Made by a program: the position numbers and the translations under genes. DNA of 64,000 bases from Candidatus Flexifilum breve (GTDB taxonomy: Bacteria; Chloroflexota; Anaerolineae; Aggregatilineales; Phototrophicaceae), in the NCBI GenBank assembly GCA_016717205.1, contig JADKGC010000003.1, positions 62,001-126,000 on the forward strand, written 5' to 3'. This document shows positions 1-8,578 of the stretch, one piece after another. The stretch's first letter is position 1; every line of letters begins with the position of its first letter. Below the pieces are notes generated by a model. That model saw only the letters and a list, made by a program, of their open reading frames with translations. It did not search any database and had not been told where the DNA came from.

Positions 1-915
1 GAAGGCTGGCCCGGCGTCGGCAAGAGCACTACGATGGGAGCATTCGCCCATGATCCCACAGTCAAAGCACGGTTCTCCGAAGGCATCCTCTGGACCTCGC
101 TCGGCGAAAACCCGAATCTCCTGCGTAAACTGATGGTGTGGGGAGAAGCGCTCCATCTGATTCCGCCGGGAAAGACGCCCACAGTGGACGAATTGACCAG
201 CCAGCTCCTTTCTGCGTTGAGCGACCGCCATGTTCTGCTAATCGTCGATGACGTGTGGCAGGTGGAACATGCCGCGCCCTTCCGCGTGGGTGGGCCGGGT
301 AGTGTCCTGCTATTGACTACGCGGCTAAACAGTGTAGCGCGGGCACTCGCGCCCACATCGAGCGACGTTTACCGCCTGCCGGTGCTGACGGATGAGTTCG
401 CGCTGTCGCTGCTGCGGCGGCTTGCCCCGCAGGTTGTGGACGAACATCCGGCTGAAGCTTTGCAGTTGGTGCGCGATCTCGAAGGACTGCCGCTCGCTGT
501 GCAAGTGGCCGGGCGGCTGCTCCATGAGGAAATGCATCTTGGTTGGGGGATCGCCGAATTGCTGGCTGAACTGCATGCCGGAGCAGGGCTGCTGGTCGCG
601 CCTGCACCCAATGATACCTTGCCGGCCCACGATGGCTATACTGCGCCGACCGTCATGGCGCTGCTGAAACGCAGCACCGTTGTGCTCGATGAGGAGACAC
701 TGTTTCGGTTCGCGCTGTTAGGTCTGTTTTCGGCCAAGCCCGCGACCTTCGATCTAGCCGCGTTGGCGGCTGCCTGGTCCGTGACTGATCCCAAACCGAC
801 CGTGCGCACACTGGTCAATCGCGGCCTGCTCGAACCGATCAGCGGTGGCCGGTTTCAGATGCACGCACTGCTCGTCCTCCATGCCCGCGTCTTGCTCGAA
901 AGCTTTGATACCTGA
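1..915 (+). CDS. NB-ARC (STAND) ATPase, 5' end outside window
   Basis: The reading frame is open from base 1, so the true start lies upstream; 304 residues are visible. The first residues are the Walker A loop (GWPGVGKST, about residues 2-10). A Walker B (LLIVDDVW, about 79-86), a TTR sensor motif (about 104) and a GLPLA motif (about 162) follow, then a winged-helix-like segment ending in HALLVLHARVLLE. This is the order of an NB-ARC signal-transduction ATPase. The stop TGA overlaps the next ATG by one base (TGATG), so the TPR protein that follows is translationally coupled or was originally the same polypeptide. The ligand and target genes are unknown. Family assignment is firm; the role as a transcriptional regulator is inferred because the N-terminal effector domain is not in the window. 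Confidence 0.85.
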   Translation, partial: EGWPGVGKSTTMGAFAHDPTVKARFSEGILWTSLGENPNLLRKLMVWGEALHLIPPGKTPTVDELTSQLLSALSDRHVLLIVDDVWQVEHAAPFRVGGPGSVLLLTTRLNSVARALAPTSSDVYRLPVLTDEFALSLLRRLAPQVVDEHPAEALQLVRDLEGLPLAVQVAGRLLHEEMHLGWGIAELLAELHAGAGLLVAPAPNDTLPAHDGYTAPTVMALLKRSTVVLDEETLFRFALLGLFSAKPATFDLAALAAAWSVTDPKPTVRTLVNRGLLEPISGGRFQMHALLVLHARVLLESFDT

Positions 916-2369
916 TGGAACGTCAACAATCGCGGGTTTACGAAGCCCAACTTCGCTTGGCCGCGCATTATGTGATGGTCGTGTGCAAGGCCTGTCAAGA
1001 CTACCTGCGCGGGTTTGAAGGCAGCGTCGCCGCGGTCCTGGCCTTCAATGCGGAACGGGTACAAATCGAAAAGTCAGCGGCGTGGCTGCTCGACCATATT
1101 GACCACCCGGAGGCTGCGCGGTTATTTGTGCAGATGGTGCGCGACGGCTATCAACTGCTGTATACCTCGGTTCCTGATGAAGATCTCCAGCGGTGGTTGC
1201 AGCAGTCGCTGCAAGCCGCTGAGCAGTTAGGTGACGTCAGCGCCCAAGCGAAACATCTATACGCCCTCGGTTGGTCACTGAACCGAAAAGGTGATGTGCA
1301 GAGGAGCTATCGCCTTATTGAAGATGCTTACGCGCGTGCGGAAGCAGTTGGTGATGCTCCACTGATGTCGGCAATCTTGGTTGTCCGCGCTGATCTGGCG
1401 CGGCGGCGTGGGGAGCTGGCAGCGGCCGCGGAGTATCGGGAACGCGCCCACGCTATCCGCCGTGACTTGGGCGATGCACTGGGCATCCACCATTATTTGT
1501 ACGAAAAAGGCGACCGCGCCGCTGCCGACGGTCGCTTGGATGAAGCCCTCCAGTATTATGAGCAAGCGTATAATCGGGCCGTCAAAGCAGGCGGTTACCG
1601 CGAAATCGCCCGCGTCCTCACCAGTATCGGCCTCATTTACAATCGACAGGGTCGGCATACCGACGCTCTCGCGGTCTACGAGCAAGCGCTGGAGTTTTCG
1701 CAGCGCATCCAGTTCCCGCCCGTGATTGTGTATACGCTGCATGCGCTCGCCAATACCAGCATTGCTATGAACAATCTTGACGCGGGGCAATCTTATTTGG
1801 AGCAGGCACTCGACTTGGCGGAACAGGCAAAACTAGAGGTCGTTCCCGACATTCTTGCCGAACTAGGTCACCTGGCCTACCGTTACGGCGCGCTCGAGGA
1901 AGCCCAGCAGTACCTCGACAGGGCGTTGGAAACGCATCGTGCACGAGAGAATAACTATAACATCAGCGGGGATTTAGCCTATCTTGCACTCGTGTACGCC
2001 GCGCAACAGAATTTTGCTGGTGCCCAAGAAGCGACACTGGAATGCTTGCGGTTGACGATGGCACAAACTTCCGAGGTTGAGTTACTTACGCCGATCTTCA
2101 CGGCCGTGCATCTGCGTATCTTGCGCGCCTTTAGCCCCTCCGTCAGCACAAATGAACAGACTGCGCTCTTACACACAGCGCTGCATTGGGCGGGGACTGT
2201 GTTGGCGCATCCGGGTGTCGATCAGGTTAAGCGCGACACCTTTGCCAGTTTCCGTCCGGCGTTGGAAACCGCCCTCGGCGCGCAGCGTATCGCCAGACTG
2301 CTTGCTGAAGGAGCACAACTCGACTTGATGACCGTGGTGACCGACGTTGAAGCTGCTTTGCAGCCATGA
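915..2369 (+). CDS. TPR-repeat protein, sensor half of a split NB-ARC regulator
   Basis: 484 residues built almost wholly of tetratricopeptide helices. Repeat hallmarks (LGWSLNRKGDVQRSYRL, IGLIYNRQGRHTDALAVYEQAL, AYRYGALEEAQQYLDRAL) recur about every 40 residues from about residue 115 to 380. No signal peptide or membrane segment is seen, so it is cytoplasmic. The ATG lies in the TGATG stop-start of the NB-ARC gene, and an in-frame stop just upstream prevents an earlier start. In related regulators the NB-ARC and TPR parts are normally one chain (for example the intact gene at 3199-5982), so this is either a natural split or a one-base frameshift. It probably supplies the ligand- or partner-sensing superhelix for the upstream ATPase. 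Confidence 0.75.
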   Translation: MERQQSRVYEAQLRLAAHYVMVVCKACQDYLRGFEGSVAAVLAFNAERVQIEKSAAWLLDHIDHPEAARLFVQMVRDGYQLLYTSVPDEDLQRWLQQSLQAAEQLGDVSAQAKHLYALGWSLNRKGDVQRSYRLIEDAYARAEAVGDAPLMSAILVVRADLARRRGELAAAAEYRERAHAIRRDLGDALGIHHYLYEKGDRAAADGRLDEALQYYEQAYNRAVKAGGYREIARVLTSIGLIYNRQGRHTDALAVYEQALEFSQRIQFPPVIVYTLHALANTSIAMNNLDAGQSYLEQALDLAEQAKLEVVPDILAELGHLAYRYGALEEAQQYLDRALETHRARENNYNISGDLAYLALVYAAQQNFAGAQEATLECLRLTMAQTSEVELLTPIFTAVHLRILRAFSPSVSTNEQTALLHTALHWAGTVLAHPGVDQVKRDTFASFRPALETALGAQRIARLLAEGAQLDLMTVVTDVEAALQP

Positions 2370-2557
2370 ACCAAAGTGAGATTGAACACTTTTGGTGAGT
2401 AAGGCGGTAAACCACTGCTGAGTTAATGATTTCCAGTGTAAGGTGGAAAACCGTATCTGATGAAAAGCTTGAAGCGACGCCGCAGTATTAAGTCGTGCAA
2501 AATGCCTGTGGGGGTTACTTCGCACATCTGAGGGAGAATCTAGGTTTCACGCTACCC

Positions 2558-2664
2558 TGTAATAGCAAGAAACCCTATCCACGCGGTGTTTCCCGTGAGT
2601 CAAGCAGATCGGTAGTCGTCATGGAAAATGGCTTCGAGCAGACCGCGCCGTTTGCCTCATCCCC
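2558..2664 (-). mobile_element. Solo IS end, copy A
   Basis: Begins TGTAATAGCAAGAAACCC and is about 107 bp. It closely matches the ends at 10488, 16235 and 16341. By comparison with the 16341-17344 element it is the transposase 3' side of an IS481/IS3-like element whose body is gone. It shares the interior ATCGGTAGTCGTCATGG variant with copy C at 16235, whereas the copies at 10488 and 16341 share another interior, so two IS subtypes are present. Confidence 0.75.
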
Positions 2665-2819
2665 AAGAGAAACTTCCAAGGGCAACAGGCAAGTGATCTG
2701 CCCCCTATGACTAGTCCACAGGGAGTGAGAGTCGAGCCTGTTCCGCAAAGACAGCCGGTGGTAGGTAGCCAAGACTGCGCCGGTCACGGTGGCAGCTTGA
2801 GCCACTGTTACTCCATTAA

Positions 2820-3140
2820 ACTGGCTGACGGACCGCCATGGGGGTGTCCGGAGGGGCGGCGGAGGTGCGGCAGAGAGGGGGGGGGGCGGGGGGTCGGAAC
2901 GACTCCGCGCGTGAGTCGAGCAGCGGGGGCGCCCGGGCCAGGGGGCGCGGGCCGGGGAGCGCGCGGCCCGGCGCGACACCGTTCCCTTCTGCGGCCCGGC
3001 CTCTCCGCTACGCGCTGCGGGAAGCCTCTCTGATGCGGCTGACGGATGGACGGTTGCGTCTGGTGCGGGCGCGAACCATAGCAGGACAACCGAGGGCGGC
3101 CGCTATGCGTAGGCGACGCGTCTCGCTTCATCCTCCCTGA
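2820..3140. other. Compositionally aberrant GC-rich patch with G runs
   Basis: A run of 10 G (2877-2886), one C, then 6 G (2888-2893) lies inside about 300 bp that is visibly richer in G and C than any neighbouring gene. Open frames inside it encode low-complexity Arg/Gly/Pro strings and look non-coding. It could be foreign DNA, a G-quadruplex-prone element or an assembly artefact. Confidence 0.4.
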
Positions 3141-3198
3141 CTCACCATTGCAGAGCCAAAACTGGGGTAGTCCACAGCGCAGTTATTCCCACCAGAGA

Positions 3199-5982
3199 TC
3201 AGGCTAGGCTGACCAATACTTCCTCGACCGTCATACCTGCACCCATTTTGTAGGCTGCAGCATAAGTTGACGCATCCAATGCGGCGCGTGCTAGCGCCAG
3301 TTCCGGCATAAAGTGCAACTCATCTACGGGGAGCACCCGCAGACCACTGCGTTCCCAAGCGCTGAAGGCGGCTCCTGCTAAACGTGCGGCCGTTTCCGGA
3401 CTCCCCTGTACGGCGTAGGTCGCCGCGAGACAGGCCAAGGCCGATGCGGTTGCAGGTAGATCATCCAGATCCTGATACAAACTTAGCGCCTCGCGCAGAT
3501 AGGCGCGCGCGCTCCGGACATCCTGCAGCTTCAAGGCCACTGCCCCCAGATGCCTGACAATCAAACCAATTTTCGAAGTGTCGTTGAACTGCCGCATAAG
3601 CGTTAGCGCTTCTTGCAAGCGAGCGAGCGCTGTGCCGTAATCGTACTGATAAAAGGCGATGCGCCCGAGATCGCCGATGGCGCTGGCCACACCCCACTGG
3701 TAGTCCACATCGCGCTGAAGCGATAGGGTTCGTTCAAAGTACGCTTTAGCCTGCGCGAAGTCACCCTGGTTCAGGGCGACTTCTCCCATGTTGGCCAGAA
3801 CCGCCCCTGCGTTGCGCTTGTTGCCCAGCTCCTCCTGCAAAGCGAGGCTTTCCACATAATAGAGCATCGCCTGCGCGAAATTTTGGTGGCGCAGGGCAAT
3901 CCCACCGAGGTTCGAGAGCGTATTGGCAATGCTCTGTTGGTTACCGAAGCTGCGCCAGATGTCAAGCGCTCGCACAAGATACGCTTCTGCGAGTGCGAAC
4001 TCATTCAGCGACTGGAGCAGCGTGCCCAGATTATTCAGAACACTCGCCACCAACTTCGTGTTCTGGATTGATTCGGCGATGCGCACCGCTTCTTCAAAGT
4101 ACTGCCGCGCACTGAGCAAATCACTCCGATTCCACGCCAAATTGCCGAGGTTGTTGTAAGTCGAAGCGATGCCTTCGGAGTCTTCAAGTTGCAGCCGCAG
4201 CCGCAGCGCTCGCTGCAAGTAGGTTTCAGCGCGGGCATAATTGCCAGTCGCGAAGGCTAGTGCTCCACCGCTGTTGTAGGCTTTGGCGTAGCTCGCCTGC
4301 GCGGTTTCGTCCACGAGCGTGATTTCAGCGTCGCCGAGGAGCAATTCTGCCCAGCGCAGCCCTTCCAGCGCCAGTCCGCGCATATTCCAGAACTGGGATA
4401 AACATGCGACCAGACCAACCCCAAGCTGTGGGTGAGCATGCGCTGACCAAGACAGGACAGCGCGCAAATTGTCATGTTCGTGCTCGATCGATGTGGCAGC
4501 CTGAAGCTGCGCTGCGCCGGACAACAACGGAGTGGTTGTCTCTAACCAGCGCTGAAAATAGTCTGCCTGCTGTTCGCGCACGGCATCCCATTCCCGTGAA
4601 TCGAGCAGCAGTTCACGTCCGAATTCGCGCAGCGTTTCCAACATAGTGATGCGGAGAGCGCCATCTGGCAGCTCGCACTGGTCGACCAGACTCTTGTCGA
4701 GCAAGGACGTGAGCAGATCGACGACGGAGCGACTGCTTCCCGGAGGCTGGACAAAGATGCCTTCCAGTGCTTCAATGCTGCAGCCGCCGGGAAATGCGCT
4801 GATAACACGAAACAGGCGTTGTTCCGCCGGGTCAAGCAGTTCATAACTCCAGGCGATGGTGGCACGCAGCGTCCGCTGGCGCGCGGTGGCGTTCACCGCA
4901 CCCCCATCCAGCAAACTCAGCGGTTGATCAAGGCGCTGTAGCAGAGCGCTGGGAGAGAATAGGCGACCACGAGCGGCAGCGAGTTCCAGTGCCAACGGCA
5001 GCCCGTCCAAGCGGATACAGATTTCTGCCACAGCGCGAGCATTCGCGTCTGTCAGAGCGAAATCGCGGCGAACGGTCTGGGACCGGGCGACAAACAAAGC
5101 GACCGCCGCGTGACGTACCAAGTCCTCAGGGGTCTCAAACTGCTGCAGATTGGGAAGTTCGAGCGGCGGCACGCGCACCTGATGTTCGCCATAGAGATTG
5201 AGCACGGCGCGGCTTGTGACGATCACCTTCAGTCGTTCCGCTCCTTGCAGCAGCGCGGCGATCACCGGAGCGGCCTCCAGCACCTGCTCGAAGTTATCGA
5301 GGATGAGCAAGGTAGCACGCGCCGCCAGCACGGCGATGAGGCGATCAACCAGTGCGGTGCCGGAGGTATTCGCCTTGACCTGAAGCTGCTGCGCGATCTC
5401 CGTGTCGACCAGCGCCGCATCGGCGATCCCGGCCAGCGACACCCACACGACACTATCTAAGAACTGATTGCGACTGAGACGTGCCAACTCCTGCGCGAGC
5501 CGCGTCTTGCCCACCCCACCGGGTCCGGTCAGCGTGATCAGGCGCACATGCGGATCCTGGATTTGTGCAAGCAGCGCGGCGAGCAGCGCCTCCCGCCCGA
5601 TCAACGGGGTCAGCGTCGTGGGCAGTGCAGCACGTGGTGCGACCGGAGGTGGTACCGGGAGAACAGGCGCAGCAACGGTCTCGACTTCGAGTTGGCGCAG
5701 CGGCGATGCTGCCCACTCGGCGTCTGTAAACACCCCCGCTTTCAGCCCCATCAGGTCGAGCAGTTCGACGGCGTCAGCGCGCGTGGAGATCGCCTGCCAG
5801 CGCGCCAGCAGTTTGATGATAGCTTTCACTTCTATCTGTGTGAGGCGCAGGCCGTCAGTTGCGTGGAGTTTGTGGCTGAGGACGGAGGGGCTCATACCCA
5901 GTTCATGTGCCAACTGCTTCTGTGTGAAGCCCAAAGCCCGGCGATAGCTCTGTACTTGCGCACGGAACTCATCCAGCCCCAT
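3199..5982 (-). CDS. XRE-HTH / NB-ARC / TPR transcriptional regulator
   Basis: 927 residues. A Cro/CI-type HTH is at about residues 15-55 (GFTQKQLAHELGMSPSVLSH), then a Pro-rich linker (about 105-125), a P-loop ATPase with Walker A GPGGVGKT (153-160), Walker B LLILDNFEQV (225-234), a GLPLALELAA motif near 332, a winged-helix region, and about eight TPR units from about 550 to 870. This is a full STAND regulator: the ATPase switches on ligand binding by the TPR superhelix and the HTH binds DNA. It faces the 6.1-9.4 kb operon, with TACCGCAA half-sites in the shared 175-bp gap, so that operon and itself are the likely targets (inference). The ATG at 5982 gives the HTH at the normal distance from the N-terminus. 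Confidence 0.88.
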   Translation of the reverse strand: MGLDEFRAQVQSYRRALGFTQKQLAHELGMSPSVLSHKLHATDGLRLTQIEVKAIIKLLARWQAISTRADAVELLDLMGLKAGVFTDAEWAASPLRQLEVETVAAPVLPVPPPVAPRAALPTTLTPLIGREALLAALLAQIQDPHVRLITLTGPGGVGKTRLAQELARLSRNQFLDSVVWVSLAGIADAALVDTEIAQQLQVKANTSGTALVDRLIAVLAARATLLILDNFEQVLEAAPVIAALLQGAERLKVIVTSRAVLNLYGEHQVRVPPLELPNLQQFETPEDLVRHAAVALFVARSQTVRRDFALTDANARAVAEICIRLDGLPLALELAAARGRLFSPSALLQRLDQPLSLLDGGAVNATARQRTLRATIAWSYELLDPAEQRLFRVISAFPGGCSIEALEGIFVQPPGSSRSVVDLLTSLLDKSLVDQCELPDGALRITMLETLREFGRELLLDSREWDAVREQQADYFQRWLETTTPLLSGAAQLQAATSIEHEHDNLRAVLSWSAHAHPQLGVGLVACLSQFWNMRGLALEGLRWAELLLGDAEITLVDETAQASYAKAYNSGGALAFATGNYARAETYLQRALRLRLQLEDSEGIASTYNNLGNLAWNRSDLLSARQYFEEAVRIAESIQNTKLVASVLNNLGTLLQSLNEFALAEAYLVRALDIWRSFGNQQSIANTLSNLGGIALRHQNFAQAMLYYVESLALQEELGNKRNAGAVLANMGEVALNQGDFAQAKAYFERTLSLQRDVDYQWGVASAIGDLGRIAFYQYDYGTALARLQEALTLMRQFNDTSKIGLIVRHLGAVALKLQDVRSARAYLREALSLYQDLDDLPATASALACLAATYAVQGSPETAARLAGAAFSAWERSGLRVLPVDELHFMPELALARAALDASTYAAAYKMGAGMTVEEVLVSLA

Positions 5983-6034
5983 AGACCACCCTCAACTCAA
6001 CTGTGTCGTTCTCATTTTCCGCCCGTTCCGGGTT

Positions 6035-6069
6035 TACCGCAACAATACCGCAACAGTTTCATTGCGGTA
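6035..6069. promoter_or_regulatory. Candidate operator: three TACCGCAA half-sites
   Basis: TACCGCAA occurs at 6035-6042 and again at 6046-6053, exactly 11 bp (one helical turn) apart. A perfect inverted copy TTGCGGTA lies at 6062-6069, 8 bp from the second. Two same-face direct half-sites plus an inverted one suit binding by the XRE-HTH regulator encoded divergently at 3199-5982. The site lies 89 bp upstream of the start at 6158. Confidence 0.6.
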
Positions 6070-6157
6070 CTGGTTCCAAACGACGTACTGTGAACACATC
6101 TGCATTCCACAGATCAGCAACCGTATAGACAGACGATTTCACCTCAAGGAGGAGATC

Positions 6158-6589
6158 ATGTCCGAGATTCTCGCCATTCGCGTGATGGAAACATTGGCTC
6201 AACGCGACCCGAATGTCTTTCCGCTCGCCCAACCGACTGCGACGGCCAGTGGGGGAGTACTTCCCGGTGTGATTCCACTAAGCGAAGCCATGCGGGTGAT
6301 GGATGCCCTCTGGTCTGCTCTCTCCGACTTCAATATCGAGATCAATCGTGTGCACGATTCCGATGGGGAGATCCGGGTCGAGTTCACCTGGTGCGGCACG
6401 CAGACTGCCACCCTTGATCTGCCGGTACCCGGTGTAAACCCCATCGCGCCGACAAACAAAGTGGTAAAAGTTCCCGATGTCTTCGTGTTCCGCTTTGTGG
6501 ACGACAAAATCGCTTCTGTGCGGGTTGAGTCACCAGCCAAAGGCGGTGTCTTGGGCATGCTGCAGCAGTTGGGTGTGCTGCCTGCCTGA
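6158..6589 (+). CDS. SnoaL/NTF2-like small protein
   Basis: 143 residues, cytoplasmic. The start at 6158 is set by a strong AAGGAGG ribosome site just upstream; longer in-frame starts would put the leader and operator region into the protein. The C-terminal half (VFRFVDDKIASVRVESP) resembles the last strands of an NTF2-like alpha+beta cone, a fold used by polyketide cyclases, isomerases and ligand-binding proteins. No catalytic residues can be named. It is the first gene of an operon with an SRPBCC protein, a DedA membrane protein, an unknown protein and an MpaB-like oxygenase, so a role with a hydrophobic substrate is plausible. Confidence 0.6.
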   Translation: MSEILAIRVMETLAQRDPNVFPLAQPTATASGGVLPGVIPLSEAMRVMDALWSALSDFNIEINRVHDSDGEIRVEFTWCGTQTATLDLPVPGVNPIAPTNKVVKVPDVFVFRFVDDKIASVRVESPAKGGVLGMLQQLGVLPA

Positions 6590-6635
6590 ATCGACCTCAG
6601 CGCACGTGACAAATGTGAGGGGAAGGAAAGAAATC

Positions 6636-7211
6636 ATGTCATCGAACGAATATCACTTCATCACCCATTGGCAGGTCCAGGCGGCGCTTGGCGAAGTCGT
6701 TGACATCATTGGTGATGCGGAAAGCCTACCGCGCTGGTGGCCATCCGTTTATCTGCAAGTGCGCGTACTGGAACCCGGCGACAGCAATGGGGTGGGGAGA
6801 CGTGTGGCGTTGTACACCAAGGGCTGGCTGCCCTACACGCTCCGCTGGAGCTTTCGCGTGACTGAAGCCAACGCCCCCCACGGCTTTACGTTGGTCGCGG
6901 AAGGCGATTTCGTTGGACGTGGCATCTGGGCGTTCAAGCAGAATGGCGAATGCGTGGATATCACTTACGATTGGAAAATCGAGGCGGAGAAACCGCTGCT
7001 CAAGCGGCTGTCCTTCGTGATGAAACCGCTGTTTGCGCTGAATCACCGCTGGGCGATGGCGCGGGGCGAAGAGAGCCTGCGTCTGGAGCTGGAACGTCGG
7101 CACACGCCCGCCGCCGTGCGCCGATCGATTTCTGCCCCGCCGCCAGCCACGCCCAGTCATCCATTCCGTTGGTTCGTGTATGTGCTCGGTTTTCACGGGA
7201 AAGGCGGCTGA
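6636..7211 (+). CDS. SRPBCC (START/Bet v1-like) hydrophobic-ligand protein
   Basis: 191 residues, start chosen after a purine-rich GGGGAAGGAAAG site. The N-terminal part (HWQVQAALGEVVDIIGDAESLPRWWPS) is the typical opening of polyketide cyclase/SRPBCC proteins, in which a helix-grip fold encloses a lipid-like ligand. Further strands (GWLPYTLRWSFRV, FTLVAEGDFVGRGIWAF) follow. The tail past residue 165 is Pro/Ser/Ala-rich and probably disordered. It is followed after one base by the DedA gene. The substrate is unknown; the company of an MpaB-type oxygenase suggests isoprenoid or lipid chemistry (inference). Confidence 0.75.
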   Translation: MSSNEYHFITHWQVQAALGEVVDIIGDAESLPRWWPSVYLQVRVLEPGDSNGVGRRVALYTKGWLPYTLRWSFRVTEANAPHGFTLVAEGDFVGRGIWAFKQNGECVDITYDWKIEAEKPLLKRLSFVMKPLFALNHRWAMARGEESLRLELERRHTPAAVRRSISAPPPATPSHPFRWFVYVLGFHGKGG

Positions 7212-7212
7212 T

Positions 7213-7974
7213 ATGGACTTGGAAGCATTTCTCGACAGTTATGGGCTGATCGCCATCTCTGGGATCATGCTGCTCAAATCGATTGGCGTGCCGATTCCCA
7301 TCCCGGCAGATGTGGTCATGCTGGCGGCAGCCGCGCGCGCGGCGAGCGGCAAGCTAAACGTACTCGGAGCGTTCGTCGCGCTGCTTGTGGCGCTGTCCGT
7401 CGGCGGTGTGATCCAGTTCGCACTCATCCGGGGCGTTGGTCGTGGTCTGCTACTGCGCTACGGTCGGTTTCTCGGCGTCACCGAAGCGCGGTTGGACACA
7501 GTGGCCCGGCGCATGGAAAAGAGCGGCGTCATCGGCATTGGTCTCGCGATTCTCACGCCGGGCATCCGTTCCGTCACAATTCCGGCCTGTGGCATCGCCG
7601 GCATCGCCCTCACCCGCTTCGTGGTCGGTCTCGTGCTGGGGAGCAGCGCATTTCTCGCCTTGCACTTCACCCTCGGACTGCTCGGCGGTTCGCTGCTCGG
7701 GCAGGCAGCGCTGGCCTTGTCTCCCGCCGTAGTGCTTGGCGTGATTATCGGGCTGCTCGCTGTCGGTTTCGCCGTATGGTATATCATTCGCCGCCGTCAG
7801 CACCCGGACGACTCGGCGCGTGCAGTTTTGGCCGCCGCAGCCGGTGCATGGCACGAAGCAACCTGCCCGGTGTGTTTGGCGCTCGGCGCGGTTAACCGTC
7901 TGCAGATCGATGTGGCGCATACTCACGACAAACACCTTCATCATGGAGGGACGCATGTCCACTCGACCCTTTGA
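7213..7974 (+). CDS. DedA-family inner-membrane protein with His-rich tail
   Basis: 253 residues with several membrane segments (about residues 10-40, 48-70, 105-130, 135-165 and 172-195). The loop KSIGVPIPIPADVVM and the re-entrant-type motif LTPGIRSVTIPACGIAG mark the DedA/VTT family, known for lipid-carrier or phospholipid flipping such as undecaprenyl phosphate recycling. Unusually, a cytoplasmic tail after residue 200 carries a CPVC pair and a cluster of seven histidines near the end (about residues 236-251), which looks like a metal site. The first ATG after the SRPBCC stop is used, and the 3' end overlaps the next gene by 20 bp. Confidence 0.8.
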   Translation: MDLEAFLDSYGLIAISGIMLLKSIGVPIPIPADVVMLAAAARAASGKLNVLGAFVALLVALSVGGVIQFALIRGVGRGLLLRYGRFLGVTEARLDTVARRMEKSGVIGIGLAILTPGIRSVTIPACGIAGIALTRFVVGLVLGSSAFLALHFTLGLLGGSLLGQAALALSPAVVLGVIIGLLAVGFAVWYIIRRRQHPDDSARAVLAAAAGAWHEATCPVCLALGAVNRLQIDVAHTHDKHLHHGGTHVHSTL

Positions 7975-8548
7975 CCCAGTCGCAGTCGCCTACTATGAAG
8001 TCGAGGGTTGGAAAGCCTATTACGACCGGAACTGGCTGCGTCTGCTCTGGTTGGTCGTGGCGCTCGTGCAGGCGCAGTTCCGTATCCCGTTCCCCCAGTC
8101 GATCCGGGCAGCCTACCATGTCACTCGCGCTTCGGTCGCCTGGGTTCCCAAAGAGCATAAACCGGCAGAGATTCAGGACCACCTGCGCGAATTCTACCGT
8201 CTGGCGCGGCGGTACTCCGGACTGGACTTTGACGTTGAGCGCGCGGCGGAGCTGGAGCTCGACTACTGGGACGTGCACCGCCAGTTAGTCCGACAGGCGG
8301 ACAAAACCCGGTTCATCAACACCATGACCAAGCTGCATGCAGTCGTGTTCAGCCTGCCGGAAAGCGTCGCCCAGGAATCGGCGATGCTGCGGGTCGAAGC
8401 CAACAATGTGCTCGACACCATCACGGGCAAGACATCGCCTAACCCCGAACACGATTGGAAACGCTGCGAGTTGCTGCTGGTGGCTTGTTACCAATCGATC
8501 AGGCAGCACGCCGACGCCGTCCAACGTCAAGCAAATCTTGGGCTTTGA
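7955..8548 (+). CDS. Unrecognised conserved-looking protein in oxygenase operon
   Basis: 197 residues. Start at 7955 follows GGAGGG; another in-frame ATG at 7943 lacks a site. It is rich in Trp, Tyr, Arg and acidic residues near the N-terminus (YYEVEGWKAYYDRNWLRLLW) and is predicted mostly helical. One hydrophobic stretch near residues 28-45 (LLWLVVALVQAQF) may be amphipathic or membrane-touching. I recognise no domain. The 20-bp overlap with the DedA gene and the 30-bp gap to the MpaB-like gene tie it to the operon, where it may be a partner of the oxygenase; similar proteins are often listed as unknowns beside DUF2236 genes, but I cannot verify this. Confidence 0.6.
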   Translation: MSTRPFDPVAVAYYEVEGWKAYYDRNWLRLLWLVVALVQAQFRIPFPQSIRAAYHVTRASVAWVPKEHKPAEIQDHLREFYRLARRYSGLDFDVERAAELELDYWDVHRQLVRQADKTRFINTMTKLHAVVFSLPESVAQESAMLRVEANNVLDTITGKTSPNPEHDWKRCELLLVACYQSIRQHADAVQRQANLGL

Positions 8549-8578
8549 CCAACTTCATGTGAGGAAAGCGAATCCACG

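Larger units (their letters stand above)
2370..3198. other. Gene-free 829-bp stretch: IS end plus GC-rich patch
   Basis: No open frame here has coding character. The stretch holds an isolated insertion-sequence end (2558-2664), a short unassigned segment, and a strongly GC-rich patch with guanine runs (about 2820-3140). It separates the split NB-ARC/TPR pair from the convergently oriented regulator whose stop codon is at 3199. Confidence 0.6.

Noticed and set aside
2838..3140. Possible gene of 100 codons in the GC-rich patch
   Set aside because: The product is a low-complexity Gly/Arg/Ala string without a ribosome site, and similarly long frames occur on the other strand.
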